Source: BP-464 sp045805505
Lineage (GTDB): Bacteria > Actinomycetota > Thermoleophilia > Solirubrobacterales > Solirubrobacteraceae
Length of the DNA stretch: 64,000 nt
Direction: 5' to 3'
Assembly (NCBI GenBank): GCA_045805505.1
Contig: JBJMLA010000104.1
Coordinates: forward strand, 1-64,000
The notes beneath the pieces were generated by a model. The model made no database searches. It was not told where the DNA came from and saw only the letters and a program-made list of their open reading frames with translations. The translations under genes were made by a program, and so were the position numbers. Below, piece by piece: positions 43,471 to 52,699 of the stretch. The stretch's first letter is position 1, and each line of letters opens with the position of its first letter.

Positions 43471-43883
43471 TCCTCGGGCGCCAGACGCTCGAGCACGCGG
43501 AGCATCGCCGTGAGGTCCTTGGCGGCCGCGTCGAACAGCGCCGGCGGCGGCTCGAAGAAGATCGCATCGGCGCGCGCGACGAGCTTGCGGCCGGCGGCGG
43601 TCAGCTCGACGAGCTTGGCGCGGCGGTCGTCGGGGTGCGGGCGGCGGCGGACGAGCCCGCGCTTCTCGAGGTCGTCGACCATCACGGTGATGTAGGGCGG
43701 GTCGGCGGCCAGGCGCTCGGCGATCGCGCGCATCGTCTGCGGCTCGGCGGCCAGGCGCCGCAGCGTCAGCACGCGCGCCCAGCTCAGCCCGACGCCCTCG
43801 GAGACCGCGACCTTGCGATCGTGATCGAGCGCGACCTCAGACATCGCGCGCCACGCGCGCCGGGCCAGCTCGTCGTCGGCCAT
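43467..43883 (-). CDS. MarR-family transcriptional regulator
   Basis: The 138-residue protein starts at ATG 43883, sharing a base with the exporter's stop (TGATG). It has the winged helix of MarR proteins: TMRAIAERLAADPPYITVMV as the helix-turn-helix and RRRPHPDDRRAKLVELTAAG as the wing with its conserved DxR. It is encoded downstream of the DHA2 exporter and is probably its repressor, released by the exported compound. The tandem 17-bp repeats over the exporter's start (45295-45328) are the likely operator. Confidence 0.92.
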   Translation of the reverse strand: MADDELARRAWRAMSEVALDHDRKVAVSEGVGLSWARVLTLRRLAAEPQTMRAIAERLAADPPYITVMVDDLEKRGLVRRRPHPDDRRAKLVELTAAGRKLVARADAIFFEPPPALFDAAAKDLTAMLRVLERLAPED

Positions 43884-45301
43884 CACGCCTCCCGCAGCCG
43901 CAGCGCGGTGCGCTCGGCGCTGACGTGGGCCGCGCCCGTGCTGGCGGCGAGGCCCAGCACGGCGATGCCGGCGCCGATGATCGCGATCAGCCACCAGGCG
44001 GCGTGGCTGGCGGCGGCCAGGCCGTCGTGCAGCGAGCCGTCGACGCGCGCGGTGGCCACCGAGCCGAGCACCGCGACGCCGAGCGTCATGCCGACCTGCC
44101 GGCTGGTCGAGGCGACCGCCGCGGCGACGCCCGCCTGGCTCGGCGGCATGCCCGACACCGCCGTGTTGGTGATCGGCGGGTTCACCGTGCCGAAGCCCAG
44201 CCCGAAGATGCAGTAGGCCAGCAGGACCCAGACGAGCGAGGTGCTCGGTCCCAGGGACACGAGCATCAGGCTCCCGATGCCTATCCCGAGGCCGCCTACG
44301 ACGAGCGGCCCGCGCACCCCGCGCGACCCGACGATGCGCCCGGAGATCGGGCTGCAGACCACGGTCATCGCCGCCATCGGCAGCGTGCACAGCCCGGCGC
44401 TGAGCGGCGAGAGGCCCCGGACGTCCTGGAGGTAGAGCGTGTTGAGGAACAGGAAGCCGCCGAAGGCCGCGAAGGCCGCCGCCGCGATCACCGACGCCGA
44501 CGCGAACGGCCGGCTGGAGAAGAAGCGCAGCTCGATCAGCGGGTCGTCGCGCTGCAGCTCGTAGCGGACGAGCGCGGCCAGCGACGCCGCGGCGACGACG
44601 CCGAGCGCCACGATCCACGGCTCGCTCCACCCCACGCTCGGCCCTTCGATGAGCGTGATGGTCAGGCTGGCGAGCATGACCACCACGAGCACCTGGCCGA
44701 TGGGATCGGGCCGGCGCGGCCGTTCGGCGCGCGACTCCGGGACGAAGCGCGCCGTCAGCGCGATGGCCGCCAGGCCGATCGGGATGTTGACCAGGAACAC
44801 GGCACGCCAGCTGAGGCCGACGAGCACGCCGCCGAGCACCGGGCCGAGCGCCATGCTGATGCCGACGACCGCGCCCCAGACGCCGATGGCCTGCGCCCGC
44901 TCGCGCGGGTCCTCGAACGTGTTGCGGATGATCGACATGGCGACCGGGTTGAGCATCGCGCCCGCGACACCCTGGAGGATGCGCGCGACGATGAGCCAGC
45001 CGACGCTCGGGGCCAGGCTGCAGGCCAGCGACGCCACGGTGAACAGGGCGAGGCCGAACTGGAAGACGCGCGCGCGGCCGAGGCGGTCGCCGGTCGAGCC
45101 ACCCAGCATCAGCAGGCTGGCCAGCACGACGGTGTAGGCGGCGGTCGTCCACTGCAGCCCGGTGACCGAGGCGTGGAGGTCGTCCTGGATCGACGGCAGC
45201 GCCACGTTGACGATCGTGGCGTCCATCCCCACGATCAGCAGGCTCATGCAGCAGATGGCCAGCACGAGCCGCGGGCGAACCGGCCGATCTGTGATAGCCA
45301 C
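43883..45301 (-). CDS. MFS drug:proton antiporter, DHA2 family (14 TMS)
   Basis: The 472-residue protein starts at GTG 45301. Family features: the N-terminal VGMDATIVNVALPSIQDDL (motif D1 of DHA2), GDRLGRARVFQFGLALF (motif A) and the later GPVLGGVLVGLSWRAVFLVN (motif C). I count about 14 hydrophobic segments, as in EmrB/QacA. It should export toxic organic compounds with proton exchange; the substrate is not shown. A TACAAT -10 box at 45308-45313 on the minus strand would place the transcript start at or beside the GTG, giving a leaderless message. Confidence 0.93.
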   Translation of the reverse strand: MAITDRPVRPRLVLAICCMSLLIVGMDATIVNVALPSIQDDLHASVTGLQWTTAAYTVVLASLLMLGGSTGDRLGRARVFQFGLALFTVASLACSLAPSVGWLIVARILQGVAGAMLNPVAMSIIRNTFEDPRERAQAIGVWGAVVGISMALGPVLGGVLVGLSWRAVFLVNIPIGLAAIALTARFVPESRAERPRRPDPIGQVLVVVMLASLTITLIEGPSVGWSEPWIVALGVVAAASLAALVRYELQRDDPLIELRFFSSRPFASASVIAAAAFAAFGGFLFLNTLYLQDVRGLSPLSAGLCTLPMAAMTVVCSPISGRIVGSRGVRGPLVVGGLGIGIGSLMLVSLGPSTSLVWVLLAYCIFGLGFGTVNPPITNTAVSGMPPSQAGVAAAVASTSRQVGMTLGVAVLGSVATARVDGSLHDGLAAASHAAWWLIAIIGAGIAVLGLAASTGAAHVSAERTALRLREA

Positions 45302-45328
45302 ACAACTATTGTAGCCGTATAACTATCT
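45295..45328 (-). promoter_or_regulatory. Tandem 17-bp repeats over the exporter promoter and start codon
   Basis: TAGCCACACAACTATTG and TAGCCGTATAACTATCT (plus-strand reading) are adjacent and share 12 of 17 positions, with TAGCC and AACTAT conserved. They cover the TACAAT -10 element and the GTG start. A repressor bound there would block initiation, and the downstream MarR protein is the natural candidate. Confidence 0.65.
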
Positions 45329-45356
45329 CGCGCGCAGCGCGCCCGGCTCGCCCGTC

Positions 45357-47198
<1,842 letters not shown>

Positions 47199-47213
47199 TG
47201 GAGGCCCTTCACA

Positions 47214-47648
47214 CTAGGCAGGGCTGGCGGCGCCCTCCTGCGCGGTGACCGTTGTGACCGGCAGACCGAGGCCCGAGATCTTGCTCGGGAGGTCGAGCCG
47301 CAGCCACCGGGAGACCCTTGCGGGCAGCGTCGAGATGATGATCTCGTCGAAGCCGTGGGCGTTGACGGCGTCGGCGATCGCGTCGTGCGGGTTGGCGTCG
47401 CCGACGATGCCCTCGACGGGTCCTCCCGCCGCCTCCTCGAGCAGCGGGAGCGCCAGCGCGAGGATCTGCTCGGACTCCGCCGTGTCGAGGTCCTCCGCGT
47501 CGACGACGCGGTGCAGCCCGTGCGCGGCGTTCGGCACGAGGAGGGTGAAGGATGCCGGTCCCCTGCCGGCACGCTCCCGGACCGCGGCGATCAGCGCGGG
47601 GGTGGCCGCCGTCTTGTGGGCGACGACGAGGACGCGGGCGGACTCCAT
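47214..47648 (-). CDS. Small USP-like alpha/beta protein
   Basis: The 144-residue protein starts at ATG 47648 behind AAGGAG. It has alternating strands and helices (ARVLVVAHKTAATPALIAAV, FDEIIISTLPARVSRWLRLD, LPVTTVT), a pattern reminiscent of universal stress proteins. The ATP-binding glycine loop is not evident; GDANPHDAIADAV occupies a similar place. It belongs to a small family common in actinobacteria whose function is unknown. It lies 15 bp upstream of typA and is probably co-transcribed with it. Confidence 0.65.
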   Translation of the reverse strand: MESARVLVVAHKTAATPALIAAVRERAGRGPASFTLLVPNAAHGLHRVVDAEDLDTAESEQILALALPLLEEAAGGPVEGIVGDANPHDAIADAVNAHGFDEIIISTLPARVSRWLRLDLPSKISGLGLPVTTVTAQEGAASPA

Positions 47649-47681
47649 GGCAGTGGAACTCCTTCGGTCGGGTGCCCCTGA

Positions 47682-49070
47682 TCATCCCACGTCGGCGATG
47701 GCCTGTGCGAGTGCTTCGATGCCACGTCGGATCCCCTGCTCGCTGAGGGCGCCGTAGCCGAGCAGGAGGGCGGGCGGTCCGGGCGTGAAGCGGTGGTGGG
47801 CGAGCCGCTCGACGCGGACACCGCGCTTGGCCGCGGCCGCGACGATGGCGCGCTCGTCGCTGCCGGCGGGCAGGTCGACCTGGGCGTGCAGTCCGGCGGC
47901 CACACCGCGCAACGTCGCCTGCGGGAGGTGCTCGGCGAGGGCCTCGGCGAGCGCGTCGCGCCGGCGGCGGTTCGCGGCGCGGGTGCGGCGCAGGTGGCGA
48001 TCGATCTCGCCGCGCTCGATGAGGTCGGCGAGCACCAGCTGCTCAAGGACGGGCGAGCCCCCGTCGGCAAAGCCCTTCTCGGTGGCGACGGCCTTCGTCA
48101 GGGCGGCCGGGAGCGCAAGCCACCCGAGGCGCAGCGCGGGAGCCAGCGTCTTGCTCGCGCTGCCGCCGTAGACGACCTGCTCGGGCGCGTGGCCCTGCAG
48201 CGCGCCGACGGGGTCGCGGTCGTAGCGGTGCTCGGCGTCGTAGTCGTCCTCGATGATCAGCGCATCGTGCTCCTGGGCCCAGGCGATCAGCGCAGTGCGG
48301 CGCTCGGGAGCCAGGACGACACCCGTCGGCGACTGGTGGGCCGGGGTGACGAGCGCCGCCTGCGCGTCGGTGCGCGCGAGCAGGTCGGTCCGCATCCCGC
48401 CCTCGTCGACGGCCACCGGCACCGGCTCGAGCCCGGCGCGCGCGACGACGTGGCGGTGGTAGACGAAGCCCGGATCCTCCATCGCCAGGCGCCGGACGCC
48501 GCGCGCGTGCAGCGCGGCGCAGAGCACGGCGAGGCCCTGCCAGAAGCCGTTGACGATGACCATCCGGTCGGCGGTGGTCACGACGCCGCGCTGGCGGCCG
48601 AGGTAGGCGGCGAGCGCGGCGCGCAGCACCGGGGTCCCGCGGGGGTCGGGATGCGAGAGGCGGGCGTCGGGCATGTCGCGCAGGACGCGGCGGGTCGCCG
48701 CCAGCCACTCGGCGCGCGGGAAGGCAGCGAGGTCGGGGACGCCGAGGGCGAAGTCGTGGGGCTGGGTGTGCTCGAAGGGCCAGGGCTCGGGATCGGCGGC
48801 CGGCGCGCTCGCCGCGGGCGCGACGCGCGTGCCCGATCCCTGCCTGGAGACGACCCAGCCCTCGGCGGCCAGCTGGGCGTAGGCCTCGACGACGACGCCG
48901 CGAGCGACCTCCAGGCGCGTGGCGAGCTCGCGGCTCGACGGCAGCCGGGTCCCCGGGTGCAGGCGGCCCGCGCGGATGCCGGCGCGCAGCCCCTGCTCGA
49001 TCTGGGCGCGGATCCCGATGGGAGCGCCGCGGTCCAGGTGGACCAGGAGCTCGGGCGCAAAGTGGTCCAC
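47682..49070 (-). CDS. MocR-type regulator: GntR DNA-binding and aminotransferase-like domains
   Basis: I start at GTG 49070 (462 residues); GTG 49079 is also possible. The N-terminal GntR winged helix (RAGRLHPGTRLPSSRELATR, then QGSGTRV) is followed by a fold-type I aminotransferase domain with the PLP-lysine in YGGSASKTLAPALRLGW, and IIEDDYDAEHRYDRDPV as the PLP pyridine-binding aspartate region. MocR proteins sense PLP or an amino compound and regulate neighbouring genes. It diverges from a membrane protein gene, whose shared control region contains GGTCC/GGACC repeats that are a plausible operator. Confidence 0.92.
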   Translation of the reverse strand: MDHFAPELLVHLDRGAPIGIRAQIEQGLRAGIRAGRLHPGTRLPSSRELATRLEVARGVVVEAYAQLAAEGWVVSRQGSGTRVAPAASAPAADPEPWPFEHTQPHDFALGVPDLAAFPRAEWLAATRRVLRDMPDARLSHPDPRGTPVLRAALAAYLGRQRGVVTTADRMVIVNGFWQGLAVLCAALHARGVRRLAMEDPGFVYHRHVVARAGLEPVPVAVDEGGMRTDLLARTDAQAALVTPAHQSPTGVVLAPERRTALIAWAQEHDALIIEDDYDAEHRYDRDPVGALQGHAPEQVVYGGSASKTLAPALRLGWLALPAALTKAVATEKGFADGGSPVLEQLVLADLIERGEIDRHLRRTRAANRRRRDALAEALAEHLPQATLRGVAAGLHAQVDLPAGSDERAIVAAAAKRGVRVERLAHHRFTPGPPALLLGYGALSEQGIRRGIEALAQAIADVG

Positions 49071-49109
49071 TGAAGCCACGGTGAAATGGACCTTACCGGA
49101 GGACCACTT
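49060..49109. promoter_or_regulatory. Inverted GGTCCA/GGACCA sites between MocR gene and membrane-protein gene
   Basis: AAGTGGTCC (49060-49068) and GGACCACTT (49101-49109) are a perfect 9-bp inverted repeat, with a third TGGACC at 49087-49092. The left site is itself the near-palindrome AGTGGTCCACT and overlaps the MocR start. Autoregulation by MocR and control of the divergent gene are the natural interpretation. Confidence 0.6.
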
Positions 49110-49128
49110 GCGTGGATAGGGTTGCGCC

Positions 49129-49542
49129 GTGGCCCCCCGCTCCACCCGCATCGGCCTTCTCGTCCTCGGCGCCGGCCAGGGGCTCACCGCCCTGTTCGCG
49201 CTCTTCGCGCCGCGCGCGTTCTTCGACGACTACCCGGTCGCGGGCGCGCACTGGGTCTCGGCGCTGCCGCCGTTCAACGAGCACCTGGTCCGCGACTACG
49301 GCGCGTCGTTCCTGGCGCTGTCGGTCCTGGCGCTCGCCGCCGCCTGGGTCGGCGAGCGGCGGCTGGTGATCGTCGCGGTGGCGGTGTGGCTCGTCTCGGC
49401 GATCCCGCACCTCGTCTTTCACCTGGCGCACAGCGATCAGCCCTCGGGTGCCGAGGGCGTCGCGTCGCTGGTCACCCTGGGCTTCAACGCCCTGCTGCCT
49501 CTTGTCCTGTTGTTCCTGATCCGCAAGGAGAACGTCCGATGA
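49129..49542 (+). CDS. Four-helix integral membrane protein
   Basis: The 137-residue protein starts at GTG 49129. Four hydrophobic segments are visible (LLVLGAGQGLTALFALFAP; ASFLALSVLALAAAWVG; IVAVAVWLVSAIPHLVFHL; FNALLPLVLLFLI). It belongs to a group of small uncharacterised actinobacterial membrane proteins, with RDYGASFLALSVLALAAAW as a conserved-looking stretch. The CMD-family gene starts in its stop codon (ATGA). The pair diverges from a MocR gene and is probably regulated by it. Confidence 0.7.
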   Translation: MAPRSTRIGLLVLGAGQGLTALFALFAPRAFFDDYPVAGAHWVSALPPFNEHLVRDYGASFLALSVLALAAAWVGERRLVIVAVAVWLVSAIPHLVFHLAHSDQPSGAEGVASLVTLGFNALLPLVLLFLIRKENVR

Positions 49543-50120
49543 CCCGCATCGCCGCCGCGCCCGCCCAGGGCCTGTTCCGCAAGTACGCCTACCGCGAGGC
49601 GCGCAAGCGCTACGACCGCACCCTCGAGCCCATCGAGATCATGGGCCACCACAAATGGCTGCTGGCCGGCGTCGGCGGCTACGAGATGGCCAACGAGAAG
49701 GCGACGAAGGTCGACCCGCAGCTGCGCCACCTGGCCGAGACGAAGGTCGCGCTGATGGTCGGCTGCGAGTTCTGCATCGACATCGGCGCCCACATCACGG
49801 TCGAGGCCGGGGTCAGCGAGGAGAAGCTCCTGGCGCTGCCGCGCCACCGCGAGGCGACGTGCTACTCAGAGCTCGAGTCGCTGGTCATCACCTACGCCGA
49901 GGCGATGACCAAGACGCCGGCCGAGGTGACCGACAAGCTGTTCGCCGCGCTGCAGGAGCACTTCGACGAGGCCCAGCTCGTCGAGCTCACGGCGGGGATC
50001 GCCTGGGAGAACTGGCGCGCGCGCTTCAACTGGGCCTTCGACATCGGCGCGGCCGGCTTCCGCGAGGGCGCCGCCTGCCCCATGCCGGTGCATGTGGAGC
50101 AGGCGGCGTCCGCCGCGTAG
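49539..50120 (+). CDS. Carboxymuconolactone decarboxylase/AhpD-family protein
   Basis: The 193-residue protein starts at ATG 49539, overlapping the previous stop as ATGA. The CMD fold is shown by LMVGCEFCIDIGAH (about residues 70-83): the Cys-x2-Cys and downstream His form the redox site of AhpD-like peroxidase partners. EAMTKTPAEVTDKLFAALQE is the following conserved helix. It probably detoxifies a peroxide or acts on a small carbonyl compound. The link with the neighbouring membrane protein and the MocR regulator suggests a small inducible stress unit. Confidence 0.87.
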   Translation: MTRIAAAPAQGLFRKYAYREARKRYDRTLEPIEIMGHHKWLLAGVGGYEMANEKATKVDPQLRHLAETKVALMVGCEFCIDIGAHITVEAGVSEEKLLALPRHREATCYSELESLVITYAEAMTKTPAEVTDKLFAALQEHFDEAQLVELTAGIAWENWRARFNWAFDIGAAGFREGAACPMPVHVEQAASAA

Positions 50121-50123
50121 TCG

Positions 50124-50705
50124 TTACGAGGTCGCGCCGGGCGGCGGAGCCGGCGGCTCGTCGGCCGGCGGCGGCGTGGTCGCCGGGGGCGGCGTCGTGG
50201 CGGCCGGCGGAGGCGTCTCCGGGGGCGGCGGGGTGGTCGCGGCGGGCGGCGTGGTCGTCGTCGTGTGCGAGCCGACCGTGAAGGTCCCCGGCGCGCTGAC
50301 GTCCTCGTGCTCGCCCTGGGCGCGGAAGGCGCCGTAGGCAACCGCCGCGGTCAGGATGAAGCCGAGGTAGGAGCCGAACTCGTTGCTGAGGATGTCGTTG
50401 GGCCCGGGCTGGTTGACCAGCCGGTAGAGCACGATCAGCGTCATGACGCCGGCGAGCGGCAGCAGCACGTTCGACAGCCGCACGGGGATCGACAGCAGGC
50501 CCATCGCCTGCGCGGCCATGCCCAGCGCGATGATCACGGTGACGAGCAGCAGCAGGTCCGTGAAACCGAAGACATCCCAGGCGTTGCCCGAGACTGAGAA
50601 CCCGCCCGCGCTTGCGCTGTACCAATCGAGAAACAGGTCGATGAACAGCAGCACGGCGGCCCCTGCCGCGATCCTCTGCCCTGGACCCAGCTTGTTGACG
50701 TCCAT
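50124..50705 (-). CDS. Membrane protein with Pro/Thr-rich tail
   Basis: The 193-residue protein starts at ATG 50705. Four hydrophobic segments (IAAGAAVLLFIDLFL; LLLLVTVIIALGMAAQ; NVLLPLAGVMTLIVLY; YLGFILTAAVAYGAF) are followed from about residue 133 by a low-complexity tail of TTTTTPPAATTPPPPETPPP type. The tail probably lies outside the membrane as an extended linker. No family is recognised with confidence. It is a common architecture among uncharacterised actinobacterial membrane proteins. Confidence 0.75.
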   Translation of the reverse strand: MDVNKLGPGQRIAAGAAVLLFIDLFLDWYSASAGGFSVSGNAWDVFGFTDLLLLVTVIIALGMAAQAMGLLSIPVRLSNVLLPLAGVMTLIVLYRLVNQPGPNDILSNEFGSYLGFILTAAVAYGAFRAQGEHEDVSAPGTFTVGSHTTTTTPPAATTPPPPETPPPAATTPPPATTPPPADEPPAPPPGATS

Positions 50706-50783
50706 CAGGACTACCCCTCCAGTGTTGGGTGCGTGCGGACCATAACCGCGGGGACGGACTGTTTTCCCATGGATGTGGACGAT

Positions 50784-50824
50784 TGGGCTGGGAAGGCAGT
50801 GTTAGTCACTGCTTTGTCAGCCCA
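50784..50824. other. Interrupted stem-loop upstream of tRNA-Tyr
   Basis: TGGGCTG (50784-50790) pairs with CAGCCCA (50818-50824), and inside it GCAGTG (50796-50801) pairs with CACTGC (50807-50812) across a 5-nt loop, with unpaired bulges between. It lies about 40 bp before the tRNA and could be part of its promoter region or a small structured RNA. I see no associated gene. Confidence 0.4.
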
Positions 50825-50862
50825 AGGCCGCGAACTCGGTGCTCGCTATCCTGACGCCGCCT

Positions 50863-50944
50863 GGCGAGATACCGAAGCGGTCAAACGGGCGTGGCTGTAA
50901 ACCATGTGGCTCTGCCTTCGCAGGTTCGAATCCTGCTCTCGCCA
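50863..50944 (+). tRNA. tRNA-Tyr (anticodon GTA)
   Basis: This is an 82-nt class II tRNA. The acceptor GGCGAGA pairs with TCTCGCC, discriminator A, anticodon loop CTGTAAA with GTA, a long variable arm (TGTGGCTCTGCCTTC region) and T-arm GCAGGTTCGAATCCTGC. No CCA is encoded. It is followed at once by a strong hairpin terminator. Confidence 0.96.
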
Positions 50945-50956
50945 CTACTAGGACAC

Positions 50957-50982
50957 GAAGCGCCCGGGAGACCGGGCGCTTC
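50957..50982 (+). terminator. Strong hairpin after tRNA-Tyr
   Basis: GAAGCGCCCGG and CCGGGCGCTTC are perfect 11-bp arms with loop GAGA, followed by GTCGTTT. It terminates tRNA-Tyr. On the minus strand it lies 7 bp beyond the stop of the ECF gene, so it may act in both directions. Confidence 0.85.
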
Positions 50983-50988
50983 GTCGTT

Positions 50989-52596
50989 TCAAGACGCGTC
51001 GGCGACGGGTGCGGCGTCGACGGGCGCGGGGGCTTCCTCGATGACGGGCGCCTCCTGTACGACCGGCGGGGCGGGTGCCGGCAGCGGGCGGTCGCGGGCC
51101 GGGCGCCAGGGCTGGTGCGAGACGACCGGCTGCTGGTCGTCGGCCGGGGCCGTCTCCTGCGCGGGCTGCTCGCCGGTCGCCGTCGTGTCGTCGGTCACCG
51201 GCGGGTCATAGCCGCCGTACGAGGCGCCGTCCGTCCGCTCACCGCCGCCCTCGCGGCGCGGGCGCGTCTGGCTGTCGCGCATCGGGCGCGTCCCGTCGTC
51301 GCCGCGGACGGGACGGTCGACGGAGGCGTGGTCGTGGTCCTGGTCGTAGCCCTGCCGGGTCCTTCCCTGGTCGCTGACGCCGAGACTCGCGACCTCCCGA
51401 TGATCGGGCCGGTCGCGTTCGCGGTGGCGCACATGGCCGGTCTGGGTGGACGGCGCAGGATGGTTCCCGCGGGCCGGGTGCGTCGTCTCGGTCAACGGCG
51501 CGAGCGCCCGCGCGGGCTCACGGCCCGCCGAGCGGATCATCGCCACGGCCTCACGACCCGCCGGCCCCGGCCGGACCGCGGCTGCCGCCGAAGCGGCGGG
51601 ACCCGCCGAGCGCACCTGCGGCGCCGGGGTCCTGCTCTCGCGGCTGGCCTGATGCTTGATCTCGACCGCCCCGGCGCCGGCGGCGGTCACCGCGACGATC
51701 GCCACCACGCCCTTCGCCGCGCCCGACGCCAGCAGCGTGCCCGCGCTGCCGCCGAGCAGGCCCGCGCCGCCGATGGTCGCGCCGCCCACCGCGGTGCCCG
51801 CCACGCCCGCGCCGAGCACGCCCTGCAGCAGAGCGATGACCGAGCCCGCGGACAGGCCGGGGGCCAGCACGGCGAGCTCGCGGCGGCGCACCTGCAGCGT
51901 CGACTGGAAGTCCCGGCAGCCGTTGCACGCACGTAGATGCGCGCGCACGCGCCGGGCGCGCAGCGCGCGGCCGTCGCCGTCGGAGATCGAGCGGCGGATG
52001 TTCTCGCAGGCGACCTCGCGGCCCTCGCCGTACTCGGCCAGCGCGGTCCGCGCCTCGAAGACGGTCTGGCGGGCCGCCCCCTGCGAGATGGCCAGCGCGT
52101 CGGCGATCTCGTCGTAGGACAGCCCGTTGACCTCGCGCATGATCAGCGCGCCGCGCTGGCGCTCGGGCAGCTCCTGAAGGTCGGCGACCAGCTGGGCGAG
52201 CCGCTCGCGGGCGAACGCCTGGCGGTCGGCGCCCGCGACGGGCGGCGAGACCGCGTCGGTCAGGGGCTCGCTGGGCCGCCGGCGGCGCAACAGCGAGATC
52301 GACTCGTTGTGGGCGATGCGGAACAGCCACGGCTTGAGCGTCAGGTCGCGCTCCTGCCCCCGGTTGAGCGCGGAGAGCGCCTTGAGCATCGTGTTCTGCA
52401 ACGCGTCGCGGGCGTCGTCGGGGTCGCGCACGATCGAGCGGCAGTACGCGTAGAGCGGCGCGTGGTAGCGCGCATAGACGGCGCCGAACGCCTGGGAGTT
52501 GCCGGCCGCGATCAAGCGCAGCAGCCGCTCGTCGGAGAGCAGCCGCTGGGGCAGGGGGACGCGCGGCGCGTCGGGGCTGAGGGCGAAGGCTTCCAT
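50989..52596 (-). CDS. ECF sigma factor fused to anti-sigma-like and membrane region
   Basis: The 535-residue protein starts at ATG 52596. Sigma region 2 (AVYARYHAPLYAYCRSIVRD) and region 4 (LPERQRGALIMREVNGLSYD and then ADALAISQGAARQTVFEAR) occupy the first 200 residues. A zinc-finger-type sequence with His-x3-Cys-x2-Cys (RAHLRACNGCRDF, about 219-231) follows, as in ZAS anti-sigma domains. A hydrophobic Gly/Ala-rich segment (about 250-310) is probably membrane-spanning. The final 220 residues are a disordered Pro/Arg/Asp-rich tail. The fusion suggests a sigma factor held at the membrane and controlled from within the same chain, as in ECFs with C-terminal anti-sigma-like extensions. Confidence 0.88.
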   Translation of the reverse strand: MEAFALSPDAPRVPLPQRLLSDERLLRLIAAGNSQAFGAVYARYHAPLYAYCRSIVRDPDDARDALQNTMLKALSALNRGQERDLTLKPWLFRIAHNESISLLRRRRPSEPLTDAVSPPVAGADRQAFARERLAQLVADLQELPERQRGALIMREVNGLSYDEIADALAISQGAARQTVFEARTALAEYGEGREVACENIRRSISDGDGRALRARRVRAHLRACNGCRDFQSTLQVRRRELAVLAPGLSAGSVIALLQGVLGAGVAGTAVGGATIGGAGLLGGSAGTLLASGAAKGVVAIVAVTAAGAGAVEIKHQASRESRTPAPQVRSAGPAASAAAAVRPGPAGREAVAMIRSAGREPARALAPLTETTHPARGNHPAPSTQTGHVRHRERDRPDHREVASLGVSDQGRTRQGYDQDHDHASVDRPVRGDDGTRPMRDSQTRPRREGGGERTDGASYGGYDPPVTDDTTATGEQPAQETAPADDQQPVVSHQPWRPARDRPLPAPAPPVVQEAPVIEEAPAPVDAAPVADAS

Positions 52597-52664
52597 GCGC
52601 TTCGAAGGCAACAACGCAAGCCTGGCGATCCTGTCAGGCCCTTCTCAGAGAAACCTGAGAATCG

Positions 52665-52691
52665 GCGCCCGCCGCTCTCCGCGGCGGGCGC
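52665..52691 (-). terminator. GC-rich hairpin after the primary sigma gene
   Basis: GCGCCCGCCGC and GCGGCGGGCGC form perfect 11-bp arms with a 5-nt loop, starting 9 bp past the rpoD stop. A weaker inverted repeat (TTCTCAG...CTGAGAA, about 52642-52661) follows. There is no long T-run, as is common in high-GC genomes. Confidence 0.75.
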
Positions 52692-52699
52692 GTTGGACC

